DNA of 64,000 bases from Nitratireductor sp. (GCF_017794765.1 NZ_CP051236.1:1992593-2056592), one strand, 5' to 3'; shown: positions 1-8,918, counted from the stretch's first letter. Made by a program: numbers and translations. The notes: generated by a model from the sequence alone, not told the origin.

Positions 1-2
1 TC

Positions 3-833
3 TACATGAAGCTCGTTTCTCATATCCCGGCGATGGAGGTGGTGGCCCATCGCGTTCTATGGTCGCTGCCGGTCGCAGCCATCATCCTTTATCTTCTGGG
101 GCGCACCGACGATATCCGTCAGGCATTGCGTTCGCCCCGTACGCTTCTCATGGCAGCGCTGACGGCGGCGATTATCTCGTGCAACTGGGGTATCTATGTG
201 TGGGCGATTGCTGTCGACCGGACCGTCGAAACGGCGCTTGGCTATTACATCAACCCGCTGGTCAGCATCGCCATGGCGGCGCTTTTTCTCGGTGAGCGTC
301 TGAACCGTTACCAGATCGCGGCGGTTTGCCTTGCCGGCCTCGCCGTTCTCATCCTCACCACCGATGCGGGCGGTCTGCCCTGGGTGTCCCTCAGCCTGGC
401 CTTCAGCTTCGCAGCCTACGGCATTCTGCGCAAGACTTTGCCCATCGGGCCAAGCCAGGGCTTTTTCCTGGAGGTGCTGATCCTCGCTCTTCCGGCCCTC
501 GGCTATCTCATGTGGCTGGGTGCAAAGGGAGGGGCACACTTTACGCTGTCCAGCCCGGGCGACATCGCGCTGCTGATCGGTTGTGGCCCGGTCACGGCCA
601 TCCCGCTCATCCTGTTTGCCATGGGCGCCAAGCTTCTGCGCTATTCAACAATCGGCATCATGCAGTACACCGCGCCAACCATGATCTTCCTGATCGCCGT
701 GTTTGTCTTCAAGGAGCCTTTCGGAGGCGTCAAGGCGGTGGCGTTCGCCCTGATCTGGGCAGCCCTTGCACTTTATAGCTGGTCGATGCTGCGGGATGCA
801 CGACGCGCAAAAAATAGCCGCCCCAAAAGCTAA
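3..833 (+). CDS. rarD: RarD/EamA-family permease (5' end cut off by window)
   Basis: Integral membrane permease of the drug/metabolite transporter superfamily, RarD type (linked to chloramphenicol sensitivity in E. coli; substrate not established). About 276 residues are visible with roughly nine hydrophobic segments. The frame is open to the left edge, and the first visible residues read like the end of the first helix of RarD proteins, which are about 300 residues, so some 20 residues are missing upstream. The ATG at position 6 is therefore probably an internal Met. The basic C-terminal tail is usual. The stop codon lies in the loop of a hairpin that looks like the terminator of the convergent gene. 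Confidence 0.85.
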   Translation, partial: YMKLVSHIPAMEVVAHRVLWSLPVAAIILYLLGRTDDIRQALRSPRTLLMAALTAAIISCNWGIYVWAIAVDRTVETALGYYINPLVSIAMAALFLGERLNRYQIAAVCLAGLAVLILTTDAGGLPWVSLSLAFSFAAYGILRKTLPIGPSQGFFLEVLILALPALGYLMWLGAKGGAHFTLSSPGDIALLIGCGPVTAIPLILFAMGAKLLRYSTIGIMQYTAPTMIFLIAVFVFKEPFGGVKAVAFALIWAALALYSWSMLRDARRAKNSRPKS

Positions 834-845
834 ATGAGGGGCGGC
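807..845 (-). terminator. Rho-independent terminator of the LOG-family gene, inside the 3' end of rarD
   Basis: Eight-base perfect stem (817-824 with 838-845) around a 13-base loop. Read on the minus strand it is followed by a run of T (807-814). It faces the LOG-family gene ending at 1080 and overlaps the last codons and stop of rarD. Seen in sequence; function inferred. Confidence 0.6.
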
Positions 846-1079
846 GAAAGACGCCCGTGATGTCTGGAAGGGGTGTGCGGCGGACATCGCGGGTCAGGGA
901 CGGCTGCGCGGAGCAAACGGAACCGGGAAAACATGAAAGCAGACAGTCCCGGCGGTCGGATTGGGTTCACATGCGATGCACCGCGCCATGAGAGCCAAGC
1001 AGTCTAGTGTTACAGAGGCACGGCGTTTGCATAACACCGCGATGACAATCCTGCGCGGCTGCATGAAAGCTGTGGACAG

Positions 1080-1691
1080 TTAAAGCCGGTCGATGACCGC
1101 CTGATCCTCACCATTGGCTGATTTGCGTTCAGTGGCCGCTTTTAGGATTGCGGGAACAATGTCCCGGGCCTCATCCACCACAATGGGACGAACACGGTGA
1201 TCGGAATGCACAAAGCATTCCAGCTTCATGTGATCGATCAGCGTGAGAAGCGGATTCCAGAAGCCACCTATGTTGGCAAAAACCATGGGTTTGTCATGCC
1301 GGGCAAGCTGGGCCCAGGTCATGATCTCGATAATCTCTTCCAGCGTACCAATGCCACCGGGTAGCGCGACAAATGCATCCGAGCGTTCGAACATGGTGTG
1401 CTTGCGTTGGTGCATGTCGTCGGTGACGATCAGTTCATCTAGCTCTGCCAGATCGACTTCGTTGGCTTCTCGGCGGATCAGGAATTTTGGAATGATGCCG
1501 GTTACCTTGCCACCGGCGTCCATCGTGCCCCGGGCAACGGCACCCATGATGCCTCTGGTTCCCGCGCCATAGACGAGCCGGAGGCGCGCCTCTGCCAGAT
1601 CGCGACCCAGCGCGAGTCCAGCCTGAAAATAACGTTCATCGCGCCCATTGCTTGATCCGCAATAAACGCAAACCGACTCAATTTTGCTCAT
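1080..1691 (-). CDS. LOG-family protein (TIGR00730; cytokinin riboside 5'-monophosphate phosphoribohydrolase-like)
   Basis: 203-residue Rossmann-fold protein of the LOG (Lonely Guy)/YvdD family, whose members cleave nucleoside 5'-monophosphates to free base and ribose 5-phosphate. Visible: the N-terminal CVYCGSS strand-turn (residues 7-13), the glycine-rich GAGTRGIMG segment (42-50) and the diagnostic PGGIGTLEE motif (111-119) that carries catalytic Glu and binds phosphate. The start was set at the ATG ending at 1691, giving the family's MSKIESVCVYCGS N terminus; an upstream in-frame start would add 30 unrelated residues. Single gene, divergent from the LysM gene. In vivo substrate not deducible. 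Confidence 0.88.
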   Translation of the reverse strand: MSKIESVCVYCGSSNGRDERYFQAGLALGRDLAEARLRLVYGAGTRGIMGAVARGTMDAGGKVTGIIPKFLIRREANEVDLAELDELIVTDDMHQRKHTMFERSDAFVALPGGIGTLEEIIEIMTWAQLARHDKPMVFANIGGFWNPLLTLIDHMKLECFVHSDHRVRPIVVDEARDIVPAILKAATERKSANGEDQAVIDRL

Positions 1692-1801
1692 GTAACCATT
1701 GCTCGTCCTGGCCGCTGCCGCGGTCAAGAGGGTGGTGGCTTTTTCTTGTCGCTTACGCGAAAAAGCGTTACAGCGTTTCACAAAGGGACTATCGTGGGTT
1801 T

Positions 1802-3319
1802 ATGGGCTTGACACCTTTAAAGGGGCTTCTTTTTCTCTCCGGCGCTGTCGTGGCGGGTCTCGGGGCCGCATATGTTATGGGCGCCTTCGAAACACGGGAA
1901 CCTTCCCCGGCAGGTCTGTCATCGATGCCGTCTCCCGAACCGGACGCATCTTCGACCCCGGCGAAGCTGAATGAGCCGGATGCCGGCCCCGGAACAAAGG
2001 AAGCGCGCCTGGAAGGGCCAGACGATGCTGAGACGGACAACAGGGCTTCTGAAACTCTGAAGTCTGCTCAGGAGATTGAACCGCCGACATTCGACGTTGT
2101 GCGGGTCGAGCCCAATGGATCGATGGTGGTCGCTGGCAAGGCTGCGCCCAATGCGCGGGTCGAGATCATCAATGGAGCGACCGTTCTTGGAACCACGATA
2201 AGCGGTCCTTCAGGCGATTTCGCGGCTGTGCTTGATGAGCCTCTGAAGCCAGGGGACTACCAGATCGTTTTGCGGGCAACGACACCAGAAAACCTTGCCG
2301 CGACATCCGTTGAAACGGCTATCGTTACAGTGCCCGACAGCGAAACCGGACAGGTGCTTGCACTTGTCGATCAACCGGGTGCGCCCAGCCGCCTGATCAC
2401 GGTGCCTGAAGCCACAGCCCCCGAAGAGGGCAAGGCGCAGATGGAAGGGGAAGAGAAGGCCGAAGCCACACCAGCAGGCCAGGAGCAAGCGGTCTCGGTA
2501 GAAACGCCGCAGGCCGAACCCGCACCAGCCAACGCTCAGGTCATGAGCCCGCCGACGGAAGAGACCGCGCCTGCAGCCGAGCAGCCATCGCCGTCCGCTT
2601 CAACAATCGCGCAAACCTCTACGCCCCCCGCGGCAAGCCCGGAAACCCCCTTTATCGAAGCGGTCGAGATTGATGGACGCCAGGTCTTCGTTGCCGGTGC
2701 GGCTCGACCCGGCAGCACGATCCGTGTCTACGTGAATCAGATTCTTCTGGGAGAAACGGTCACCACACCCAATGGACGTTTCCTGATCGAAGCGACCCGT
2801 GAACTGCCCACCGGTGATTATATCGTGCGCGCTGACATGCTTTCTGATGATGGTCGCAGCGTCATTGCCCGTGCAGCCGTGCCTTTCACGAGGTCGGAGG
2901 GTGAGCAGGTGGCGGCTGTCGCTGCCCCGAATGCCGGGCCGGACGTGCGCAATGATGCTTCCGATGACAAGGATGCCCGTCTACCGACCACCGAGACGCC
3001 CAAAACGATGCAGGAGCAGAAGACTGCTGCAGCGGCGACTGCGTCTGCTGATCCGGAGACCACGGCTCCAAAGCTCGCTCCGGTGGATGGCTCTGTCATC
3101 ATCCGTCGCGGCGACACCCTCTGGCATATTTCCCGCCGGGTCTATGGCCGCGGCATTCGCTACACCACGCTCTATCTGGCCAATCAGGACCAGATCGAAG
3201 ACCCTGACCGCATCTGGCCGGGGCAGGTTTTTGCCGTGCCTGAAAGCACGGAGGAAGGCGAAGCCGCCGATATGGATGCTATCGAGGATCGGACGGTCAA
3301 ACCGGACAGCCCAAATTAG
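1802..3319 (+). CDS. LysM-domain envelope protein with two Ig-like repeats
   Basis: 505-residue, probably membrane-anchored protein. A single hydrophobic segment (about residues 6-27) is followed by a long Ala/Pro/Glu-rich extracytoplasmic region. It holds two related beta-rich modules of about 75 residues, each running from an E-V/R-V-E-like strand through a V-x-A/V-G-K/A-A-x-P turn to a G-D-Y strand; they lie near residues 95-175 and 285-365. At the C terminus is a LysM domain (about residues 432-480) starting RRGDTLWHIS, which normally binds peptidoglycan. The start at 1802 was preferred because it places the membrane segment at the N terminus. Such proteins are found in rhizobia; role probably in the cell wall or envelope, otherwise unknown. 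Confidence 0.82.
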   Translation: MGLTPLKGLLFLSGAVVAGLGAAYVMGAFETREPSPAGLSSMPSPEPDASSTPAKLNEPDAGPGTKEARLEGPDDAETDNRASETLKSAQEIEPPTFDVVRVEPNGSMVVAGKAAPNARVEIINGATVLGTTISGPSGDFAAVLDEPLKPGDYQIVLRATTPENLAATSVETAIVTVPDSETGQVLALVDQPGAPSRLITVPEATAPEEGKAQMEGEEKAEATPAGQEQAVSVETPQAEPAPANAQVMSPPTEETAPAAEQPSPSASTIAQTSTPPAASPETPFIEAVEIDGRQVFVAGAARPGSTIRVYVNQILLGETVTTPNGRFLIEATRELPTGDYIVRADMLSDDGRSVIARAAVPFTRSEGEQVAAVAAPNAGPDVRNDASDDKDARLPTTETPKTMQEQKTAAAATASADPETTAPKLAPVDGSVIIRRGDTLWHISRRVYGRGIRYTTLYLANQDQIEDPDRIWPGQVFAVPESTEEGEAADMDAIEDRTVKPDSPN

Positions 3320-3343
3320 TCGACAACAAAATTTTTCTTTGCC

Positions 3344-3390
3344 TTGAAATCGCGAGACCTTTCATCGTATATCGCCGATGAACGATGAAA
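3344..3390 (+). promoter_or_regulatory. arsR promoter with overlapping palindromic operator
   Basis: A TTGAAA box (3344-3349) and a TATATC box (3368-3373) sit 18 bases apart. The -10 box lies inside the inverted repeat TTCATCG-N8-CGATGAA (3361-3367 and 3376-3382). A further direct copy, CGATGAA at 3383-3389, also forms a TTCATCGT/ACGATGAA pair with the left arm. This is the layout of an ArsR-family autoregulatory operator: the repressor would block the -10 region. Seen directly; regulation inferred. Confidence 0.65.
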
Positions 3391-3399
3391 GGTTCAGCC

Positions 3400-3759
3400 A
3401 TGCCCAGAACTATGCCGGACACGTGCTGCGCGCATCACGCCATCACGAGGGGTGTGAGTGCGCTGTCTCATCCTGCACGCATAGAGATACTCAAGCATCT
3501 TTCGGGCTATGATGCATGTTGCTGCAAGGATGTGGTGAGACACCTTCACCTCGCGCAGTCGACGGTCTCCCAGCACTTGAAAGTGCTCGTGGATGCGGGG
3601 CTCGTGCATGTGCGTCCACAGCGTCAGAGTTCGCGCTATGAGGTCGACACAGAAGCTCTCCAAAGCCTGACCGAAGCCCTGGCGCATCTGACGCAGACCT
3701 GCATCGACGCCAAGAAAAGCAGAAAATCAAACCACGAGGCCGAAGCGAATGACCAGTAA
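3400..3759 (+). CDS. ArsR/SmtB-family metal-responsive repressor
   Basis: 119-residue winged-helix repressor. The HTH core includes HPARIEILKHL (about residues 24-34) and STVSQHLKVLVDAGLV (about 54-69). Cysteines that could bind a thiophilic metal are a Cys-Cys pair at 9-10, three in a row at 40-42 in the helix that carries the metal site in ArsR proteins, and Cys101. The start was set at 3400 because AAAGG lies 7 bases upstream; the ATG at 3385 falls within the operator and lacks a ribosome binding site. The gene overlaps the Atm1-type transporter start by 11 bases, so it probably autoregulates an arsR-atm1 operon. The inducing metal or ligand cannot be read from sequence. Confidence 0.88.
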   Translation: MPRTMPDTCCAHHAITRGVSALSHPARIEILKHLSGYDACCCKDVVRHLHLAQSTVSQHLKVLVDAGLVHVRPQRQSSRYEVDTEALQSLTEALAHLTQTCIDAKKSRKSNHEAEANDQ

Positions 3760-5626
3760 AACCGTATCCGCCGAGGGTTCGACTTTCCAGACCTTGCGCA
3801 ATCTCTGGCCCTATATGTGGCCGTCCCACCGGGCGGATCTGAAACGGCGTGTAGTCATCGCCGCATTCTTCCTGGTGCTCGCCAAGGTCATTCTTGTCTT
3901 TGTTCCGTATTTTTACAAATGGGCCACCAACGTCCTGTCCGGTGAAGGCGAGGCGCCCGGCTTCCTACCCGCCATTCTGGCCGGACCGATCATGTTGGTC
4001 GTGGCTTACAATGTCGTGCGTGTGGTCCAGCTTGGTTTTAACCAGTTGCGCGATGCGCTTTTTGCAAGTGTGGGGCAGCATGCGGTACGCCAGCTTGCCC
4101 ACCGCACCTTTGTCCACATGCATCAGTTGTCGCTGCGCTTCCATCTGGAGCGGCGCACGGGCGGGCTGTCGCGCATCATCGAGCGTGGCACCAAGGGTAT
4201 CGACACGATCGTCCGCTTCACGATCCTGAACTCGATACCCACGGTTCTCGAGTTCGTTCTCGCCGCGGGTATTTTCGCATTCGCCTATGGCTGGGTCTAC
4301 GTTGCGATCATCGCCGTTACGGTCTGGCTCTATACCTGGTTCACGATCCGAGCGAGTGACTGGCGCATCGGAATTCGTCGGCAGATGAATGATTCGGATA
4401 CCGATGCCAACACCAAGGCCATCGATTCCCTGCTCAATTTCGAAACGGTCAAATATTTCAATAACGAAGCGATGGAGGCCCGGCGTTTCGACCGGTCCAT
4501 GGCGCGCTACGAGGATGCGGCAACCCGCACCTGGACATCGCTGGGCTGGCTCAATTTCGGTCAGGGCGTCATTCTGGGGCTGGGCATGACCGCCGCCATG
4601 GGGCTGTCGGCCTACGAGGTGATGCGCGGTACACAGACGGTTGGCGATTTCGTTTTCATCAACGCGATGCTGATGCAGCTTTCCATTCCTCTGAACTTCA
4701 TCGGCTTTGTTTATCGCGAAATCCGGCAGGGCCTGACCGATATCGAGCAGATGTTCGATCTGCTTGACGTTCGTGCTGAGGTCACCGACAGGCCCGATGC
4801 AGAGACACTCACCGTTGAGGAGGGCGACGTCCGCTTCGAGAATGTGCGTTTTTCCTATGATCCTGAACGGCCGATCCTCAAAGGCATCAGCTTCGAAATC
4901 CCGGCCGGAAAGACTGTCGCCGTTGTCGGCCCTTCCGGTGCAGGGAAGTCCACCATCTCACGCCTTCTTTTCCGCTTCTACGATGCGCAGAGCGGTGAGA
5001 TCACAATAGACGGGCAGAATGTGAAGGATGTGACGCAGGAAAGTCTGCGCGCGGCTATCGGAATGGTCCCACAGGATACGGTGCTCTTCAACGACACCAT
5101 TGCCTACAATATCCGGTACGGCAGGCCTGACGCCAGCGATGAAGAGGTGCGCAAGGCGGCCGAATTGGCTCAGATCGGTTCGTTCATCGAGAGTTTGCCG
5201 GAAGGATATGACACGATGGTCGGTGAGCGCGGGCTAAAGCTTTCTGGCGGTGAAAAGCAGCGTGTCGCCATCGCCCGCACGATCCTCAAGGCACCACCCA
5301 TTCTCCTGCTTGACGAGGCCACGTCAGCCCTTGATACGCATACGGAGCAGGAGATTCAGACGGCGCTCGACACCGTCAGCCGCGGGCGGACCACACTGGT
5401 GATCGCGCATCGGTTGTCGACCGTGATCAATGCAGATGAGATCATCGTGTTGAAAGGCGGAGAGATAGCCGAACGGGGACGCCATGGAGATCTTCTTGCG
5501 GCTGGCGGCCTGTACGCCGAAATGTGGAACAGGCAGCGCGAAGCAACCGAGGCCGAGGAACGCCTGCGCAAGGCGCGTGAAACCGATGAACTGGGCATCG
5601 TGGTTCGCCGGAAGCCAGCATATTAG
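3749..5626 (+). CDS. Atm1/ABCB7/HMT1-type ABC exporter (fused permease-ATPase)
   Basis: 625-residue half-transporter that works as a homodimer in the inner membrane. The N-terminal half has six membrane segments (to about residue 330), including the FNNEAMEARRFD region typical of the Atm1 subfamily. The C-terminal ATPase has Walker A GPSGAGKS (about 394-401), signature LSGGEKQ (about 496-502) and Walker B ILLLDEATSALD (about 517-528). Bacterial Atm1 homologues export glutathione-conjugated metals or glutathione polysulfides; the mitochondrial ones serve cytosolic iron-sulfur assembly. Being co-transcribed with an ArsR repressor argues for a metal-detoxification role here. That is inference. 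Confidence 0.9.
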   Translation: MTSKTVSAEGSTFQTLRNLWPYMWPSHRADLKRRVVIAAFFLVLAKVILVFVPYFYKWATNVLSGEGEAPGFLPAILAGPIMLVVAYNVVRVVQLGFNQLRDALFASVGQHAVRQLAHRTFVHMHQLSLRFHLERRTGGLSRIIERGTKGIDTIVRFTILNSIPTVLEFVLAAGIFAFAYGWVYVAIIAVTVWLYTWFTIRASDWRIGIRRQMNDSDTDANTKAIDSLLNFETVKYFNNEAMEARRFDRSMARYEDAATRTWTSLGWLNFGQGVILGLGMTAAMGLSAYEVMRGTQTVGDFVFINAMLMQLSIPLNFIGFVYREIRQGLTDIEQMFDLLDVRAEVTDRPDAETLTVEEGDVRFENVRFSYDPERPILKGISFEIPAGKTVAVVGPSGAGKSTISRLLFRFYDAQSGEITIDGQNVKDVTQESLRAAIGMVPQDTVLFNDTIAYNIRYGRPDASDEEVRKAAELAQIGSFIESLPEGYDTMVGERGLKLSGGEKQRVAIARTILKAPPILLLDEATSALDTHTEQEIQTALDTVSRGRTTLVIAHRLSTVINADEIIVLKGGEIAERGRHGDLLAAGGLYAEMWNRQREATEAEERLRKARETDELGIVVRRKPAY

Positions 5627-5768
5627 TGGCCATCCCGCAGCTCGCTGACGTGTATCGAAAGGACACGCAGGTGTTGGAAACGGGCCGGCAGTCCTGTTGA
5701 TGCGTTGCGGGAGAACCCGGATTCCGTTACCAAGGCGGCACATTCATTCGATTTGAAAGTGGCCGCCC

Positions 5769-6467
5769 ATGAGCCTGATTGACACGATCCGCAACACTCT
5801 GGTGCCGATCCACCGCGAGGGATACCCATTTATTGCGGCCTTTGCGGGCGCTACGATTGTACTGGGTTTGATCTGGGGGCCGTTGTTCTGGATCGGTCTG
5901 ATCCTCACGGCCTGGTGCATCTACTTTTACCGTGACCCCGAGCGCGTCACCCCGGTTGACGACAGTCTGGTGATTGCGCCTGCGGATGGCGTGGTGTCCT
6001 TCGTGGGCCCCGCCGTCCCGCCTGCGGAACTTGGCATGGGCGACGGGGAGATGACCCGCGTTTCCGTTTTCATGAATGTCTTCTCCTGCCACATCAATCG
6101 CGCGCCGGTACGCGGCCGGATTTCGCTGATCGAGCATCGCCCGGGCCGTTTCCTCAATGCCGAGCTCGACAAGGCGAGCACCGAGAACGAGCGCAACGGT
6201 CTGGTGATCGAGAGTCCCCACGGCCCGGTTCCGGTGGTGCAGATCGCGGGGTTGGTCGCAAGACGCATTGTCTGCTGGGCAGAAGCACCCGGCCAGATCT
6301 CTGTCGGCGAGCGTTTCGGCCTGATCCGCTTCGGGTCCCGTGTCGACGTCTATCTCCCTTCAGGCGCGGTGCCACAGGTTGCCATAGGTCAGACCGCCGT
6401 TGGCGGCGAAACTGTGATCGCCGCTTTCGGGCATGACCTCAAGCAGCCCATCGTCAGGGTTTCCTGA
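5769..6467 (+). CDS. psd: Phosphatidylserine decarboxylase (short, pyruvoyl type)
   Basis: 232-residue proenzyme that decarboxylates phosphatidylserine to phosphatidylethanolamine at the inner membrane. Two adjacent hydrophobic stretches lie near the N terminus (about residues 20-55). The self-cleavage site is the Gly189-Ser190 pair in the [10 protein letters not shown] segment; Ser190 would become the pyruvoyl group of the alpha chain. The length fits the short class found in alphaproteobacteria rather than the roughly 320-residue enterobacterial enzyme. The stop overlaps the pssA start by one base (TGATG), so the enzyme is translationally coupled to the one that makes its substrate. Confidence 0.95.
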   Translation: MSLIDTIRNTLVPIHREGYPFIAAFAGATIVLGLIWGPLFWIGLILTAWCIYFYRDPERVTPVDDSLVIAPADGVVSFVGPAVPPAELGMGDGEMTRVSVFMNVFSCHINRAPVRGRISLIEHRPGRFLNAELDKASTENERNGLVIESPHGPVPVVQIAGLVARRIVCWAEAPGQISVGERFGLIRFGSRVDVYLPSGAVPQVAIGQTAVGGETVIAAFGHDLKQPIVRVS

Positions 6468-7291
6468 TGGCCGGGCCCTTTCCACCATTCGAGCCGCATG
6501 GCGGGGGCGGGCCGAAACTTAGTGAAATTCCGTTGCGCATGCTGGTGCCGAACGTCATAACCGTTCTGGCAATTTGCGCCGGGCTTTCCGGTATACGACT
6601 GGCCTTCGAGCACCGTGTCGAAACGGCGGTGGTCATGGTGCTGATTGCTGCTTTTCTTGACGCGGTGGATGGGCGTGTGGCGCGCATGCTCAAGGCTTCG
6701 TCGAAATTCGGCGCACAGATGGATTCACTTGCCGACATCGTGAATTTCGGTGTCGCCCCGGCGCTTGTCCTCTATGCCTATGTTCTGGACAGGGCTGGCG
6801 CACTCGGCTGGATTGCAGCGCTCCTGTTTGCCATCGCCTGTTGTCTGAGGCTAGCGCGGTTCAATGTGATGCTTGAGGATCCGGAACGGCCCGCCTGGCA
6901 CACGGATTATTTTGTTGGTGTTCCCGCGCCTGCCGGAGCGGCGCTTGTGCTCCTGCCAGTTTACCTGGGCTTTCTCGGCATTGCGCCGGATACCACCATG
7001 GCCTTTGCCGCATCGGCCTATACCGTTCTGATCGGCTTCCTGCTGGTGAGCCGCTTGCCGGTCTATTCGGGAAAGAGCTCAGGGAGCCGTGTCCCGCGTG
7101 AATATGTTCTTCCACTGATTCTGGGGCTGGCGCTCTACGTGCTTCTTCTAACCAGCTTTACCTGGATGACCCTGACGGTCTCAGCGCTTGGTTATCTGGT
7201 TTTTCTTGTTTTCAGCATGCGGGCCTACGCCCGCCGTGCGGAACTGGAAGACAGGAAAGTTGCAGAAGAAGCCGGTGACGGCCCGACGTAA
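6467..7291 (+). CDS. pssA: CDP-diacylglycerol-serine O-phosphatidyltransferase
   Basis: 274-residue membrane enzyme that makes phosphatidylserine from CDP-diacylglycerol and serine, the step before Psd. The CDP-alcohol phosphotransferase motif is complete: Asp65, Asp68-Gly69, Ala72-Arg73, Gly82, Asp86 and Asp90. Several hydrophobic helices follow. The multi-spanning form is the one usual in alphaproteobacteria and Gram-positives, not the E. coli peripheral type. It follows psd with a one-base overlap and converges on a PlsC-like gene, leaving nine bases between the stops. Confidence 0.95.
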   Translation: MAGPFPPFEPHGGGGPKLSEIPLRMLVPNVITVLAICAGLSGIRLAFEHRVETAVVMVLIAAFLDAVDGRVARMLKASSKFGAQMDSLADIVNFGVAPALVLYAYVLDRAGALGWIAALLFAIACCLRLARFNVMLEDPERPAWHTDYFVGVPAPAGAALVLLPVYLGFLGIAPDTTMAFAASAYTVLIGFLLVSRLPVYSGKSSGSRVPREYVLPLILGLALYVLLLTSFTWMTLTVSALGYLVFLVFSMRAYARRAELEDRKVAEEAGDGPT

Positions 7292-7300
7292 TTTCCCGTA

Positions 7301-7966
7301 TCAGGTCTCGACTGTTGGCGCAGGGGCGCCACGAACCTCGATCATTCGGCCAAAGAGGGCTTCGGAAGCGCGCATGTCTTCCCTGCCAGAGCGTGCGATC
7401 AAGGCCTCGATCGTCATCGGAGGCAGGGTGCGTACGTGGCGCGCCGGTACCAACCCGCGCCGCTCCATATAGACAGGGACCACGTTTGCCTCGGCCTTGA
7501 GCGCAATCCGTGCGACGGCACGAAACAGGCGAAACGCCTTGGTGTCCGGCTCCGTGTCGTCAGGCATGTAGACGGCAAGTCGACCATTCCCTTTGAGGCG
7601 GCGCACAAGCCTGCGGCTGACGAAAACATGATGCGCGTTGAAGGCAATCGTGCGGGCGAGCGCGCGCCAGGGCTCGAGAAGTGGTGACTTTGCCGATGCT
7701 TCGTCCAGAATATGCAGCGTGTCGTCCGGCAACAGTGCAAGCATCGTCGCAGGGTCGAGGCTGGACTGATGCCAAACTGCATAGATCACCGGGGTTTCGG
7801 CTTTCCGCGCCAAATCGATCTCACGATCGCTGATGCGGAATACGAGCTTCAAAGGCGCATGCAAGGCCGCCTGGTGAAAGCTGACACCGCGGCGATACTG
7901 GACGATGCCTGCCATGGCGGCCCACACCGCCAGAACAAGCAGCACGAATTCGATGATCAGTATCAT
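7301..7966 (-). CDS. PlsC-like lysophospholipid/glycerol-phosphate acyltransferase
   Basis: 221-residue protein with one N-terminal membrane segment (about residues 2-22) and an acyltransferase domain. The H-x4-D catalytic motif appears as HQSSLD (66-71). A later VYMPDDTEPDTKAF segment resembles the substrate-binding block of PlsC relatives, though with PDDTEP in place of the usual PEGTRS. That deviation makes the acceptor uncertain: lysophosphatidate, another lysolipid, or a lipid A-type acceptor. Convergent with the psd-pssA pair and standing alone, with about 200 featureless bases upstream. Confidence 0.7.
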   Translation of the reverse strand: MILIIEFVLLVLAVWAAMAGIVQYRRGVSFHQAALHAPLKLVFRISDREIDLARKAETPVIYAVWHQSSLDPATMLALLPDDTLHILDEASAKSPLLEPWRALARTIAFNAHHVFVSRRLVRRLKGNGRLAVYMPDDTEPDTKAFRLFRAVARIALKAEANVVPVYMERRGLVPARHVRTLPPMTIEALIARSGREDMRASEALFGRMIEVRGAPAPTVET

Positions 7967-8168
7967 GCCGCATCTCCCAATCGCCGGTCCTTTACCATTG
8001 GGCGCAGCCCGGCATAATTCTCAATGTTCGGTCGGTCACGTCGAAGACGCAGACCTTTCCGCAGCCCCTCGCGGCGCGGTCTCTTCGTCCGCTGCCGGGT
8101 GGAAAGGTAACGAATGCGTTCCGCAGGTCAATCGTGAAGTCTGGTTTGAAACCGAGCCTGTATCCGCT

Positions 8169-8918
8169 TCATTCAGGCATCTGATAGCGAGTGAAGCGAT
8201 TCTTCTTCACATCGAAGATCAGTCCTGTTTCTGCCAGTTCGGGGCTGGCAAGCGGCAGGATTTTGGCAGCCACTTCAGACGGGTGCGGCAATGTCTCGGG
8301 GTCTTCGCCCGGCATGGCTTGTGCGCGCATGGCGGTTCGCGTAGCGCCTGGGTTCACGGAATTGACCCGCAACGACATGTTCTTCGTTTCATCGGCCCAG
8401 GAGCGTGCCATCGCCTCAACAGCCGCCTTGGAGGCTGCATAGGGCCCCCAGAATGCGCGCGCGGAATGTGCCGCTCCCGATGACATCACGATGGCGCGTC
8501 CCGCATCTGAAGCACGCAGCAGCGGGTCCACTGACCGGATCAACCGCCAGGTGCCGGTCACATTGATGTTCATGACCTTCTCGAAGACCTTGGCCTCCAC
8601 ATGGCCAAGCGGCGCGATCACGCCGAGAACGCCGGCATTGGCAACCAGGATATCCAGTTTGCCCCAGCGCTCATGGATAGCGCCGCCGATACGGTCGATG
8701 CCGGCCATGTCGCTCAGGTCAAGCGGAACAAGCGTGGCTTCGCCGCCTGCAGCCTTGATCTCATCGTCGAGTTCTTCAAGACCACCGACAGTGCGCGCCA
8801 CTGCAATGACATGCGCGCCACACGCTGCAAGCTCCTTTGCCAGAAAATAGCCGATGCCGCGGGATGCGCCGGTGACAAGAGCCAGCCGGCCTTTCAAGTC
8901 TGGTTTGGTGTCTGTCAT
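8169..8918 (-). CDS. SDR-family NAD(P)-dependent oxidoreductase
   Basis: 249-residue classical short-chain dehydrogenase/reductase. Cofactor loop TGASRGIG at residues 16-23, NAG motif at 94-96, catalytic Ser147/148, Tyr160 and Lys164 in the YAASK motif. The start is at the ATG ending at 8918, which overlaps the purF stop in an ATGA arrangement, so it is translated by coupling with purF. The acidic residue after the second strand is replaced by Ala-Arg, which would suit NADP(H). The substrate is unknown; placement behind purF is common in rhizobia but does not prove a purine role. Confidence 0.85.
   Translation of the reverse strand: MTDTKPDLKGRLALVTGASRGIGYFLAKELAACGAHVIAVARTVGGLEELDDEIKAAGGEATLVPLDLSDMAGIDRIGGAIHERWGKLDILVANAGVLGVIAPLGHVEAKVFEKVMNINVTGTWRLIRSVDPLLRASDAGRAIVMSSGAAHSARAFWGPYAASKAAVEAMARSWADETKNMSLRVNSVNPGATRTAMRAQAMPGEDPETLPHPSEVAAKILPLASPELAETGLIFDVKKNRFTRYQMPE

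Noticed and set aside
3385..3399. Upstream ATG for arsR at 3385
   Set aside because: It falls in the operator, a few bases after the predicted transcription start, and has no Shine-Dalgarno; 3400 is better supported.
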